Origin: Eonycteris spelaea
Taxonomy: Eukaryota > Chordata > Mammalia > Chiroptera > Pteropodidae
Length of the DNA stretch: 64,000 nt
Assembly: GCA_003508835.1 (NCBI GenBank)
Contig: PUFA01000092.1
Location: 3,162,001 to 3,226,000, forward strand
Direction of reading: 5' to 3'
The notes under the pieces were generated by a model. That model worked only from the letters and a program-made list of their open reading frames with translations, was not told the DNA's origin and did no database searches. Every line of letters begins with the position of its first letter. The stretch's first letter is position 1. Below, piece by piece: positions 11,640 through 24,000 of this stretch. Position numbers and translations under genes: made by a program.

Positions 11640-11960
11640 GTGACATAGATTCTGAATTCACCTCTTCCTATGGACACACTGGGCCTACACCTACATATGG
11701 AATGATTTCCTCTTTAAAAAATACCTAATCACTGACTTAGTAATGACTATACATCTTGAAGATAACAAGAAGAAAACCATATTTAAGCAGGTAAAAGAGG
11801 CCAGGACACAATTTTGCCATAAACCCTACCCTCAGCATGGCAAGCCACGGAGTGAGAAAACTCAAAACCTAAGCTTCTCCTTAAGGAAAGAAGGGTTTGA
11901 ACCTCATATCAGGCTCCTCAGCTTTCACACCTGCATCTGGAGAAACGAGCCCTCAAAACA
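11640..11960 (+). mobile_element. Probable L1 5'UTR-like segment
   Basis: Sequence such as 'gatggtgacatagattctga', 'attcacctcttcctatggac', 'gccaggacacaattttgcc' and 'gaagggtttgaacctcatat' resembles the 5' leader of older L1 families. It is followed at about 11960 by ORF2 sequence, which implies a large internal deletion. A 127-codon open frame (11743-12126), the longest in the window, crosses this join. It is not a gene: its second half is L1 sequence read partly out of frame. Confidence 0.45.
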
Positions 11961-12969
11961 TCTAACCTTAAATATCATCAAAAAAATGTTAGAATATATT
12001 AATTTAGTAAAGTTGAAGAATATAAAATCAATATACAAAAATCTGTTACATACCTATGTATTAACGACAAACTATGAGAAAGAAAAATTAAGAAAACAAT
12101 TGCATATAAAGTTACATGAAAGATAATAAAATACCTGGAAAAATTGAACTAAGATGCTAAAACATGTACATGGAAAATTATAACATTAATAAAAAATTGA
12201 ACTGGACAAAAATAAACAAAAAGATATTTCATGTTCATATTGTAGAAGAAATAATATTGTTAAAATGTCCATGCTACCTAAAGCAATCTACAGAATCAAT
12301 GCAATCCCTATCAAAATTCCAATGGCATTGTTTAAAGAAAAAGAACAAACAATCCTAAAATTTGTATAGAACCACAAAAATAACCCCAAATAGCAAAAGC
12401 TTTCTTGAAATAGAAGAACAAAGCAACATTAAAAACAAAAACAAAAAACAAACAAACAAAAAAAACCCAGACACATAGATCAACAGAACAGAATAGAGAG
12501 CCCAGAATTAAACCCACACATATATGGTCAATTAATTTATGACAAAAGTGCCAAGAATATACAATGGGAAAAGGACATTCTCTGCAATAATTGTGTTACA
12601 AAAACTGGACAGCCACAAGCAAAAGAATAAAACTGGACCATTATCTTACACAATACATAAACATTAACTCAAAATGGATTGAAGACTAAACATAAGGTTG
12701 AAACAATAAAACTCCTAGAAGAAAACATTGGCAATAAACTCCTTAGGTCTGGAGATGATTTTTTTCAATCTGACACCAAAAGCTAAAGTAACAATAACAA
12801 AAATAAGTGGTACTACATCAAAACAAAAAGCTACACAGCAAATGAAACCATCAAAAACAAACAGGCAACTTATAAAATAAAAAAATATTGTAAACCACAT
12901 ATTCATTAGGGATTAATTATCCAAATACACAAAAATTCACACAACTCGATAGCTAAATAAACAAACATG

Positions 12970-13003
12970 TACATACATACATACATACATACATACATAC
13001 ATA
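12970..13003. repeat. (ACAT)n microsatellite
   Basis: Eight tandem 'acat' units with a little flanking similarity, inside the L1 ORF2 remnant. It probably arose by replication slippage in A-rich L1 sequence. Confidence 0.95.
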
Positions 13004-13458
13004 ATAACCAACCCATTTTAAAAAATAGGTAAAAGGCCTGAATAGACATTTTTCTGAAAAGGACATAGAAACAACCAGCAGGTATATGAAAAGGTACTTA
13101 AAATATAATTTAGGAAAATTCAAATGAAAACCACAAGGAGATATAACCTCACACCAGTTAGTTTGGCTATTATCAAAAGACATAAGTGTTGGTGAGGATG
13201 TGGAGAAAGGGAAACCTGTGCACTGTTGATGGAAAGGTCAATTTGTAGGTCAACTATGAGAAACAGTATGGAGGTTTCTCAAAAAATTAAGAATAGAACT
13301 ACCATATGATTCGGCAATTCTACTTCTAGGAGTTTAAGAAAATTAAAATACTAACACTCAAAGTACATGCACCCCATGTCCACTGCAACCTTATTTACAA
13401 TAGTCAAAATATGGAAACAACCTAAGTATCCATTGATGGATGAACTGATAAATTGTGG

Positions 13459-13484
13459 TACGCGTGCGCGTGCACACACACAAA
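13459..13484. repeat. CG/CA alternating tract inside L1
   Basis: The run 'acgcgtgcgcgtgcacac' followed by CA units replaces the 'tatatatatacaatgg' wording expected at this place in L1. It is a purine-pyrimidine alternation with CpG steps, unusual in this CpG-poor window, and could favour Z-DNA. Confidence 0.8.
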
Positions 13485-13740
13485 TAACATTCAGCCATAA
13501 ACAAAAAATGAATAGAATCTTGCCATTTCCAACAACATGACTAGACCTCAAGGGCATTAGGCTAAGTGAAATAAATTAGAGAAAAAGAAATACTGTATGA
13601 TCTCTCTTATATGTAGAATCTAACCAAAAAAAAAAAAAAAAAAAAAAGGAAAAAGAAAAGAAACAAGCTCATAGATACAGATAACAGATTGGTAGTTGCC
13701 AGAAATGGGGTAGAGAAACAAAGTTTAATTTAAAAAGTAT

Positions 13741-16700
13741 ATAGATTTGAATTTCAAAAGGAAAAAAAATGTGTATCTGCTATCAATACCTACCCTTCTA
13801 CAAAAAAGTATATATTTTATATGTACAGATATTCATAGGGTGTCATGAAACATATTCCTAAATGAGTAAATACCAAGCTTCTAAATGAATCTTTTCTTTG
13901 AAATTAGATTAAGAATTTTTCAATTTTTTAATCTAAGGAAAAAAAGCGTCTCATTTAATGTATAACTACCTACTGTATTCTTGCCAGCATATATAGATAT
14001 ATGCGTGTATACATGAGTATAGCTACATCCATGAAGTAGATTGATTGATAGATGGATATGTAGACAAATTGATCAATTTGTCCCATAAAACATGAGGTGT
14101 AAAAACTTTATAAGACAGAATTTGTTAGAGAGAAAACAACAAATGGTTCATTGTTTGCACATTACTGAATGAACAACCACCTTCCCATCAAAACACTGTT
14201 TATCTGAGCTTTTCAGTTCTCCAAACAGTGAGAATAATCCTGTTCTACTGATAACTATGAAAGGTCTTTTTTAAAAACTCCACTTATCCACATTTCTTAT
14301 AGTCCTACCTGCCTCCAGACGCCAAATTCATCTTTTGTTGTGTTTCTAGGAAAAAATGGTCAAGACATTTTTGAAAGAAATAGAGAGGAACATCAGACAG
14401 AAGCAGTATCTCCTTGATGAGCATAGAGAGTGGTATCTTTAGGAGACAGTGGAAAGCTGCAGAGCTTGAAGTTCATTGTGTTTAAAAAGCAGCCTCTCTT
14501 ACTTTCAGTATGGTGCCAGTGAGTGCAGTATAGTGAGAGCCTGGTGCTGCAGGATCAACTACTTCATGATTGTAAGGGTTCTTACATCCTGTGGCAAAGT
14601 ACACCAAAGAGCCCCATTTGGCTCAGCTTTTACTAAGGCAACAGCAGCAGTTAACAAATACAGAAGAATCAAACTAAGAATGACAAATGATTATTTTTTG
14701 ATAGAAAGCAGGGTTTGATATGAAAGAAATGCATTTCAAAGCAAACTGAAAGTTACCTGAAAAACATTAATTAAACAAAGTGATGTCTGAGGAAAAATGA
14801 AAAATAAACCAAGACCAAAAATTTTTTTAAGTTTTTAGTATGTTTCTGAACTGCTACAGAAACATAAAATGTGAACACTAAAATAGAAATCAAATAATAG
14901 AAAGAATTAGAAGAAAAAATATTCCATTAAAATGAAGAAGTTAGCACAATATCAATGAGATAAAACAATACATGTGGAAAGATTCACAGGTATTTGATGC
15001 ATATGAAATTAAGATAAAATTTAGTATAAAGATAGGACCTCATGGCTTCTATATACTGCAAAAAAAATGACATTTATGATTAAGGGTCAAATAAAATGCT
15101 CAAATTATTTGCAGCAAAATAGTTGCATTACTCATGACACATGGAAATAGATGAGTATGTCCTTTATTAGAAGCAAAACATTGTCATGTAAAGATTATAT
15201 TGGAGATCGTGTAAAGATAGGTTTTTCTTTTTAGATATTCTGCTATTTCCAAGTCCACTAAAATTCTGTCTATATGGGATCTGTAGAAGGAGCTAACTCC
15301 CTTAATAAGGTTTCCCCCAACCCCCTGGTTCTGTTGATAAAATTAAAAGTCTTTAAATCCTTCTCTATAAAGCCTTCCCAGAAAGCTCCAGCTAATGACT
15401 TTGGCACCACTCAAATTTGAGAACTTAATGACTGTCAACTAATCATTCACTCTCAGCAGTAAATCCAAGTTTTGGGAGGAGCACTTTAAGGGAAAGAATA
15501 CAAAATTATAAATACAAAATGAGGCACAGGACATTGGAGGTAAATGAGATGTCCTGAACCTTATGTTTCATTAAGCTTTAAGGTAAATCAGCTGCCATGA
15601 CACAGCTCAAGGAAGTCCTTTGTTTAAACATTTATTTTAAAAGAATACACAGTGGAGCAATCTCTGTTTATCCCAGAATTGTGGTCAACCCTTTAAAGCT
15701 AAGGCCAATGAATAAGAAATATCTTAAATTCTAAAAAGAGTTCTTAGACATATCCATGGGGATTTACTAAGAGGTAACCCATATGGTCCTTTGACCACTT
15801 TCTTTCGCCCATAACTAGCCTTTGTAGGATAAGTCTAGAGGTTTATTATGGAGGTTTTTGAATGACATTTATAGGACTAGAGAGTTCTGTCAGCTTTCTT
15901 ACCAAACAATCCAAAATGGAGGGGGATCCAAAAATTGGAAAGAGAGATAACTTCTATCCTAGCTAGATGTTTGCTGACCTATAGATATCCAAATGTCTGG
16001 CCTATGCTGTTACTGGAGTTGAACATGAAAGAGTTCTTAGGAGGCCACATGTGTTCTCAGGTACTGGAGGCATAAATAAAGAGGTTACTTAGAGTAGTCC
16101 TACAATGTCAGCAATTGAAGAAGCCCTACCATTTGGTAGGGCAAATAGTTGTTTTAATACCTGTAAAGAAAATGTTTAAATTTCTCCAAAGTGACCATAA
16201 AAGTTTACCAAAAGTGAGAAAATGAGATCTAACATCATGTTTTAAGGTCCTAATAAAAGGATGATAAAGTTCTTATTTATGCTCTATGAGGTTCATGCCA
16301 TTCAATAAAGGTTACACTTACTGAGAAGTCATGCATTTAAAAGTTATCTTATAATAAGTTGGTAAGTTCCTTGGAGAAAATTTCTGCTTGTTGATATTTC
16401 TTGTACACTTGATACATTTTCTTAATACTGTATTTGTTCCATAAATATTAATTGATTGATTAGTTGATTACTTACTCGTACTCTGTTCATTGTCAATTGG
16501 AAAGTAAAGGAATGAGCAGCAGATTTCAGAAAACTGACAGCACAGACACACAGCTAATTTCCTGCATCTTGATTACATTGCTAAAATGAAGGTTCGTTTA
16601 CAGTTCTGAAAAGCTGGCATTTTCTCCATTCCTTTCAGATACTTTAACAATTATATAGTGAGGGGTTGTTACTTATAATACAACTACTGTTGAATAAGAC

Positions 16701-19589
16701 TCAAAACTTTCACTGAATTTCTCCTTCATCTGCTTCCTAGACATAGACTCCAAACTGCTGATGATAATGCAATTATGTCCCAGCTTTGAAATGTACCAGT
16801 ATCTCTCATTTGAACCAATTCCTCAGCTTTCTCATTTAACATGATTTCCTTTGATGGCAATTCAGTATTGTTTTGAAACATTCAGCACATTTTAAATAAA
16901 AATTTCATGATCTTTATAAAATATTAAATTAGGATCGTGACAATTCCTGAGCATATCAAAAGAAGGAGCTCAAATAGGATCTGTACGAGATGACCACAAG
17001 ACATATTCAGTGAAGCCTGAGGGCTCACCTGCCCCTGGCCAATATTACCAAAATCTCTATTACAAACACTGCAGTTTTCATCTCTGTAGCTATATGTCTT
17101 TTGGAATGCTTATATATTGTACATTTAATCAAAACTATACAACCAATATTTGGAATAGAATATTAGGACCCTTAATGAATAATAATCACATGAAGTTTTA
17201 CTAATTATTGATATTGAACTCTGAAGTTTCTGAGGAGACTAATTAAATCAGAATATCAGTGATCAGACAAGTGTGAACTGTGAAGTGTATGCGTACTTGA
17301 GGCCTTTAGACAATGAGATTCTTTACACTTGAATGAGTAGCTCAGTTTTAATAGCTAAAATTTAAGAAATCATAACTTCTTAAAACTAAAGCTTATATTA
17401 ATTTTAAAAATATTCATAGACCATGTTTTCTGTATTTGAGCCTCATTATATTGAACTTTTTACAGTAGGCCATGTTCTGTTACAAACAGAATTAAGTCTT
17501 CTTGGCCCTTGTATCCTAGGGTTCTATGGTTGTAATGTGTTTATTCCAAGTACAACTGGCCTAGCTAGACGTATCATTTGAGAAGTATATCTTCTTTCAT
17601 GTGTAAAGAAATTTGCCTCTGCTGTGCAATAGGTATTGCCATATTATTTGGTGGACAAACTAGGAAAGATTTCTCCAGAATCAGATTATGATTAAAACCA
17701 GAGACGTACCCTTTAAGTATGTATCTGCTCAATTAGCGAGTCATACCATTCAGCCACATAAAATCTACTCTTCTATTTAAATCAATGGAGCCCGTCTGGC
17801 TGGACATAATAGATCTTTCCTCACATAGGTAGCCTTTGACTTTTCCATGGCACTACCAATACTTTCCCTCCATCTCAATGAGGGAGAACTAGTCTTCTTC
17901 TCTGGGTGTATGAGTCCAGGGTTCCAGTGTACACATATTCTCATCTTCATAGATACTCAGAGAAATCATCCCTATATCCCTTACAGGAGGCCAGGTCTCC
18001 CTCGATGTCCTTCCTGCCGATCCTATCTCATCACTTAATGAAATTTCTGAACAGCTCTGTATCTTCCTGATGCTTAGCTCTTGTGATTATCTCAATATTC
18101 TGAGCACAGACCCTCATACTTTTTCAGAGTGATGCTTCTCAAGGGAAAGAGGGTATGCCAGATCCTCAGAACTTACCCTGCTCCTCAGAGTCCTTCTCTT
18201 CACCTCCAAAATTCAGCATAACCATCATTTTTTTTTTGTAGATGCACACAATGAGAAATGAGTGATCCATAGTTTTCCTAGAGATGAGGCTATATGAAGT
18301 ATCAACACTAAGATTGGGTTGCAAAGATATTCATCTTTTATTATATAACTAACACACCAACTTTAAGCTAATCACTTTATCAAAGTTGCAAACCAGTGAG
18401 AATCCACAACTCCTTGTTTTTACAAAAGAGAGATATTTCAACTGGGTTTAATAGCGTACTCAGAAATAACCTCTATTTTTTCACCTAGAAACTTTCTCCC
18501 TTTCAGCTAGAGATAACTGGGGATCTTAATGTCACTTGTACCCAAGCTTTGCCTGTTCAATAGTGTCTTGCTGTATGGTAGCCCTGTTGATTTTCTGTAG
18601 TGAAGTCTCTTAGGACACATGTGAACTATTCATCAACAACAGGTCAAACACATCTGTTGGCAGCACATATTAAATATGTGTTCCTTTTTAAAACTCAAGA
18701 AATAATTTTCAATAGTATGATATTCACAAAACTGTATCACCTTCCACATTATTGTAAAAAGTGTATCGAAGCAGTTTCAAAATGAATGTGCTATGTAAGA
18801 GATATGGATAGTAGGCACTTAATGGGCCATAAAAGTCAGCAACATAAGTTACTTAAATAACCACGATCATAGCCATCATAATCACTACCAACAGAATTAT
18901 AGGGATTGCTTTTAAGAGGAACAAAAGTTTGATGGAACATGATGATTAACTCTAAAGCAGTGATATCAATCATAAAAATACAATAGTATAAAATATATTG
19001 ATACAAATTTGGATATAATGTGATTGGCAACAGACTCCAATCCTTCTTCGCCACCCTTTTCAAATGGTGTTGAGATAATGTTCTTCCCTTCTATGTGTGA
19101 GTGATTTCATGGGGAAAAGGTGGGAAGGAATTGTTTTGTGATCCTTTGGGACTTAGTTCAGTGAAGAGGTAGATTTCACTATTTAGATCTGTATTAGTTG
19201 TGATAGTATAGATCAACTGAAAAATTTTTTATTACTCTCTCAAAAATATGACTTCACATGATTTAAAACCTGACATAATAAAAATAACCAAAAAGTTTCC
19301 AAATTGTTTTGAAGAGTCTTCAAGAATGAGAGATTGTGATTTAGAAAGCATAGCGTGTCTCCATGATGGGATATAAAATTAGAGAATATTTATAGCAACA
19401 AAGAAAATGCCTTCCAACCACAATATTTCTTTTCAATATCTTACATATATAAGTGTCATTCTTCATGGCTCAATATTCTGTCAGATATATCATTTAAACT
19501 ATCCTGATATTAAATTAAACCAATTCATACTTGAAAATCATGCATGAACTTGAGTTTTTTAAGGAAGAAAGAACAAGCAATATACCAGT
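13741..19589. other. Low-copy sequence with no recognised feature
   Basis: Nearly 6 kb in which I recognise no confident repeat, exon or RNA gene. Open frames are all below 81 codons and have biased, AT-driven composition. Short tandem words (for example 'gatagatggatatg' near 14048) are minor. Candidate unique anchors such as 15240-15600 and 16180-16480 could be tested for conservation. Confidence 0.55.
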
Positions 19590-19752
19590 AATTGTCTGAA
19601 ACACTTTAAATATTAACATATTAATTCTCATAATTCTATGATATAAGAACAGTTATTAACTCCATTTAGATATGGGAAAACTAAAGCATGAAGAATAGGA
19701 GATAGAGTCACAATTTGAGACCAGGCCTGAATATGGCTTCAAAGTCCATGGG
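19590..19752 (-). repeat. MIR SINE, antisense
   Basis: Reversed MIR wording: 'aatattaacatattaattctc', 'ttattaactccatttagata', 'tgggaaaactaaagcatgaa' and 'gagaccaggcctgaatatgg' (tRNA-like side). It is diverged but in the correct order. Confidence 0.6.
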
Positions 19753-20975
19753 CTAACTACTAAAATAAAGACATTTATTTCACTATAATATATTTGTAGA
19801 CATAAATAAAAGACCAAATACAAAATGGGTCAATAATTTGAATAAATTTACAGGAAGTGTGACACATCTCTAAGTATATATCATTTATCAAATTTAAAAA
19901 GAATAGAGATGCCAATCACCCCAAGTGACTAGAATAATCCCATTAAAAAAGTCTTTTGAAAGTGAAGGAACAAGGGATGCTAAATGTAATTATGATAAAG
20001 TTTCATCGCCTCCACTATATATATAAGATCTTACAGAGAGAAAGAACTAAGAATCTGTTCATTCTACTTTTTCATTTACAGAAGAATTCTGTGAGTATAA
20101 TCATATTATCCCTGCAATTTTTTCACACTACACTACATTTTTTCTTCATAAAAGAGAAGGGTAGAATTTACTGCCTGTTAAATTCTGGGATGTCAAATAT
20201 ATATATGAAAGTTTAATGCTTTAAAAATATTTTAAGCTGCTCTAACAAATACTATGACATAACAAAAGTAAAATATGTTATTGTATCAGACTGTATATTT
20301 ACATTAAATTTAAAAATTATTCAAATTTGAAAACATTTAATGACAAGATTAATTTTATCTAGAAATAGTATTTAACATAATATGAATATCAAAGACAATG
20401 ACAATTTAATTTGGTTTCTAAAACTTAAGTGCACATTCTTATTTAAAAAGGCTTAAAAAATAATGTTTAGGCAAAAAAAAATAATTCTGACCTCTAACAT
20501 CAATGCTGATTAGGTGACTTTGTAAAACACTGTTTCTTAACTTCAGGTTTTCAATGTAAGGAGTGAAATAATTATCTCAGTTGGAAGTGCAGGAAATAGC
20601 AGAATATTGCACTTAATGTGCTAAAAAGCTGTTTTATAGAATAATGAATGCAAGCTCTACACTTTAGAGCTACCCACTTTCAATAACCCCTGCTTGCCCA
20701 CCTGATTTATTTCACTTTTGCTCTTTCCAGTTAAGATGGTGCTAATTCAATTATGGCAAACATGCAGATACACACTATTAGAATATATATATATAGTGCT
20801 TGAGTTGAGTCTCCAGACTGTGAACTTTAAGTTGAATAGATAATTGAAAAAATGAAAAAAATTAATTTATAAATTATTGAACTATTGATAATTATTGGAC
20901 AAAATAATTTAAAGTTAAGTAAAATATTTTAATTTCCTTTGTGTAATATAGAAAAGCAAGGGAGGCAAGAAGAGA
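19753..20975. other. AT-rich sequence, nothing recognised
   Basis: Very AT-rich sequence with a short (AT)n run at 20784-20796. No gene or repeat family could be assigned. An 86-codon open frame at 19956-20216 has no recognisable features. Confidence 0.5.
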
Positions 20976-20979
20976 GAAA

Positions 20980-21800
20980 AAATGTTTTCATGTCAGTTAT
21001 TGTACTTCTCCAGAATTTCTATCTACATTTAATTCTATTTTTAAAATGTCTATATTTTCATTAATACTCTCTATTTTGAGACATAATCATATTTTTTCTT
21101 CCTTCTTTCAGCATAGTTTTCTTTAGTTTTTAAAACATTTATAATATCTTTCACATCTATCAGGTATATCTGACATATGGATCTTCTGAAAAGCAGTTTC
21201 TGCTGCATGTTTTTTCCTTGTGTATGGGTCATACTTCCTGTTTATTTGCATGTCTCTCTTTCTCTCTTTTTTTTTTTTTTTTTTTTGCTGAAAACTGAAC
21301 ATTGTAGATAATATATTGTAGCAACTCTGGATAATGCTTTCTCCTCTCCACCTTCTCTTTGGGGCATGATGTTCATGTGTTTGTTTAGTGACTTGGCCAT
21401 TATATTTTACTGCAGTCTGTTCCCGTCAGGGTTGCAGGGTGCAGCCTCCGATGTTGGTCCTGCTCATGGTCACCCTGGCAGCAGAGGTTCTGGCAGGGCT
21501 CTCATGGTCTCTTTCCTTGATCTCCATTAAACTGTCTGCCTCTGGAGGTATCACACCCAGCTGCTGTAAGCCTCCCCCATTTGCTGGTATGGTTCTCTGC
21601 TATATTCCATAATGCTCTGGGCATAAACCACTCTGTACTCTTACGTACATTCCCATTTCCTGTTTGCCTAGAGAATACCTGCCAACAATGCTTGTGGCTG
21701 TAGCACTTACCTCAAGATATAACTCACGGATCACAGCCCTAGCCTTATCTCCAAAGTTTACCACGAAACATCTCACTTTTATTATTATTTTAGCATCGTT
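20980..21800 (-). mobile_element. Ancient LINE (L1ME/HAL1-type), antisense
   Basis: Reversed LINE wording: 'gatcttctgaaaagcagttt', 'ttgtgtatgggtcatacttc', 'ctgtttatttgcatgtctc', 'gctgaaaactgaacattg' and 'attgtagcaactctggat'. This ordered set is characteristic of old L1/HAL1 copies. A T-run at about 21268-21288 has expanded inside it. The 21400-21700 part is GC-richer than its surroundings and probably continues the same element. The 74-codon frame there is not a gene. Confidence 0.6.
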
Positions 21801-22169
21801 CTAGTATATCGAGAGTCTTTGAAAACAAATGACATCATCCTATTTATAGCATTCTGTTTTTAGTAGTGGTATTTCCATTTACAAAATATAGTAATTCTTG
21901 ATTGCTCAAAATGTCAAATCCTAAAAACATAGCATTTCTACACATGATGTTAACATTGTTCTTGAACAGTTAGCCAGAGATTCGTTTGATGAATCCGATT
22001 TATGTATACATTTGTTACATTAGGATTAGAGACAATTTCTGTTTAGAAATAACTCCAAGAACAGTTTTTACATTTTATGTTCACATTGAAAACCAGTCAG
22101 ATTTGGTTCAGCTTCAAAGAGCATGTTTATGTAAAATCAAATTAACACTGGCAGAGAACCGTACTCTTT

Positions 22170-22650
22170 TTTTATAAACAGGAAATGGGTTAAGACTAAG
22201 TAAATGCCATTTTGGGCCTGTGGTTTTCTCTTTAACACCAGGGTGCCCTTAGGCTTGACCTTCCTCACTCTGTTTGAAATAAAGTCAATTCCCTCAAGGA
22301 GAGCTTCAGAGCTGTTTCTATGACTTGCTGCTGCCCCTGAAACTCCTGTGCCAGTTCTTTGGAGCTGGGGGAAAAGACCATAGCTCACTTCTCTCAGAGT
22401 GACTTGCAAGGGGTGCTGAGTCTTCTCTGCTTGCATTTCCCAGGCTAGAACCTTTGTCTTCCAAGAGAGCTGGAATACAAGTGACAGAATTTGGTATTCT
22501 TTGACTTCCACACTGGGTTAAGGCTTCCATTCTATAAGTGGGGGTTGGGCCGAGGAACAGACTAGACTTCTCGGCTACTCTTGCCTAGAATAGATCTTCT
22601 GCAACACAAAACTTGTAGGGGAGGTAGGGAATGAAAAATCTTGGTGGCCT
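22170..22650. other. GC-richer segment, possibly a continuation of the LINE
   Basis: A moderately GC-rich block carrying two overlapping minus-strand open frames (124 and 70 codons; 22137-22511 and 22318-22530). Neither shows a known domain, periodicity or convincing start context. The location next to antisense LINE sequence suggests more decayed repeat, but I cannot prove it. Confidence 0.35.
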
Positions 22651-22753
22651 TTCCTTCCTTGGTAGATATTGTATACTGTCCTCACCAAAATTTAGTAGAT
22701 TTCCTTGAATAAATGTATCTTCTTTTAGTATATTCCCTAAGGACAATTTCTAA

Positions 22754-22773
22754 GACAGACAGACAGACAGACA
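22754..22773. repeat. (GACA)5 microsatellite
   Basis: Five perfect tandem GACA units in otherwise ordinary sequence. Confidence 0.95.
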
Positions 22774-22899
22774 ACTTTTACCAGATATGGTTGTTTCACT
22801 GGGGAGAAAGTCCATGAAGTGCCTCACCCTGTTATTTTGTCTTTATATTTTAATGTTTACAATGTTGGGAGTTAAAGTACTAATGGAGTCTTAATTTCA

Positions 22900-23130
22900 T
22901 TTGCAAGATTGGTGTACAAAATCAGTAAAGCAATATACATCATGATAGGAGAATTGAGCTGTATCATTCATTTGCTAATGAATTACTTCCTAATAGACCA
23001 TTGATCTATAAAAGGCCTCTTCATAATGGTAACATAATTTGATGAGTTTTAAGAGATTAAATTAGTGCTCACTAATTTATAATAAAGTATTTCATAAGTA
23101 AAATGGGCCAAATAATTTATTTTTGCTTTA
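22900..23130. other. Repeat-free stretch with a near-perfect palindrome
   Basis: Contains 'catttgctaatgaattac' and a palindrome at 23058-23079 with 10-base arms taaattagtg / cactaattta around a two-base centre. TAAT cores recur. It could be a conserved regulatory element or chance in AT-rich DNA. Confidence 0.25.
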
Positions 23131-23668
23131 CAAACCTTTAAGGACTAACAAAGTGAAAAGTATTTTATGGCAACTCTTTACTTGCCTCTGACAAAAATAT
23201 TTCTAATCACAAATGAAACCCAGCCTGTCCGGCTGCCCTGGGAACCAGTCAGTCAGCACCAGCATTTCAGAAAGATCCATTCATAACTAAGCATGAGCTG
23301 AAGATTTTGAGGAGCAAAATGAAAAAATAAAAAAGAATATATCTATATGTTTTGTCAGTTCAGATATAGAAAAATAAAACTTTCTTTTAACAGTAATATA
23401 TCTAACTCTTCTATGTCAATATATTCCACAGAAGCCCAGAGATAGACAAATTGCCAAAAATTAAATATCTTCTCTAAGATATTTAAAAGCAAATACATAA
23501 TATCTGAGATTTCTAAATTAAAGGCTCTGCGTACAACATGGTCTGGTAAATTGTGGGTACTTTCCATCGTTTCCTTCTCAAGTTTTACATTTTCAAGCTG
23601 TGGGAATTTCTCAAGCTCCTATTAACGTCCAGTGGAAGGACTGGAAGAGATACGGGCATGTGCTCATG

Positions 23669-23709
23669 CACACATGCACACACACACACACACATACACA
23701 CACACACAT
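23669..23709. repeat. (CA)n microsatellite
   Basis: An interrupted CA repeat (one CATA interruption) that forms the left arm of an inverted microsatellite pair with the TG tract at 23761. Confidence 0.95.
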
Positions 23710-23756
23710 CTGAGACAGAGGTAGGAACTACCTAACGTATTTAGTTTTTTTCTATA

Positions 23757-23760
<4 letters not shown>

Positions 23761-23795
<35 letters not shown>

Positions 23796-23822
23796 GCGCG
23801 CGCGCGCGGGTATGTGTGTGTT
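23761..23822. repeat. (TG)15 followed by CG alternation
   Basis: Fifteen TG units (23761-23790), then 'cgtgtgcgcgcgcgcgcgg' (23791-23809), then a short TG run. The whole is a purine-pyrimidine alternation with an unmethylated-like CG core, rare in a CpG-depleted genome and a strong Z-DNA-type sequence. Confidence 0.95.
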
Positions 23823-23969
23823 TTGCATTTTCACTACAATTGTCTGTCTAGCTGGGGATTTCTCTTTATTCTTCACACTTCAGGTTATGTATGTTTCTTC
23901 ATTCTGAATATAAAAGAATTTCATTAATTATTCCACTCCATGTTGCATTTTGTGTGATCTTCTCAAGAA

Positions 23970-24000
23970 TATAAATGAACTATAGTCTAGTTCATTTATA
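23970..24000. repeat. Perfect 13-bp inverted repeat
   Basis: Arms tataaatgaacta (23970-23982) and tagttcatttata (23988-24000) are perfectly complementary around a 5-base loop. No T-run follows immediately and no RNA family is recognised. It may be a decayed transposon end or chance. Confidence 0.8.

Larger units (their letters stand above)
11960..13740 (+). mobile_element. L1 element, ORF2 3' half plus 3'UTR, broken
   Basis: Clear LINE-1 ORF2 landmarks in sense order: 'tttagtaaagttgaagaa', 'caatgcaatccctatcaaaa', 'aatggattgaagactaaac', 'aaactcctagaagaaaac', 'ggtgaggatgtggagaaagg', 'gaactaccatatgattcgg', 'ccttatttacaatagtcaa' and 'aggctaagtgaaataaatt'. An A-run (13626-13647) and the 3'UTR 'gattggtagttgccagaa' follow. 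It covers the C-terminal part of the reverse transcriptase and the downstream region. Numerous stops and frameshifts leave no functional protein. Two microsatellites have grown inside it, at about 12970 and 13462. Confidence 0.9.

Noticed and set aside
11743..12126. Longest open frame, 127 codons
   Set aside because: It spans the junction of L1-leader-like and ORF2-derived sequence and is partly out of the ORF2 frame, so it is a product of repeat decay rather than a gene.
21262..21290. Poly-T as the tail of an antisense SINE
   Set aside because: The sequences on both sides are consecutive parts of the same LINE consensus, so the T-run is an internal expansion.
22137..22530. Overlapping 124- and 70-codon minus-strand frames
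   Set aside because: They lie next to antisense LINE sequence with no domain, no supporting splice context and competing frames. The slightly higher GC explains the length.
22754..22773. CRISPR-like or other regular array
   Set aside because: The tandem GACA, CCAG, ACAT and TGA runs are plain microsatellites without spacers, and this is a mammalian genome.
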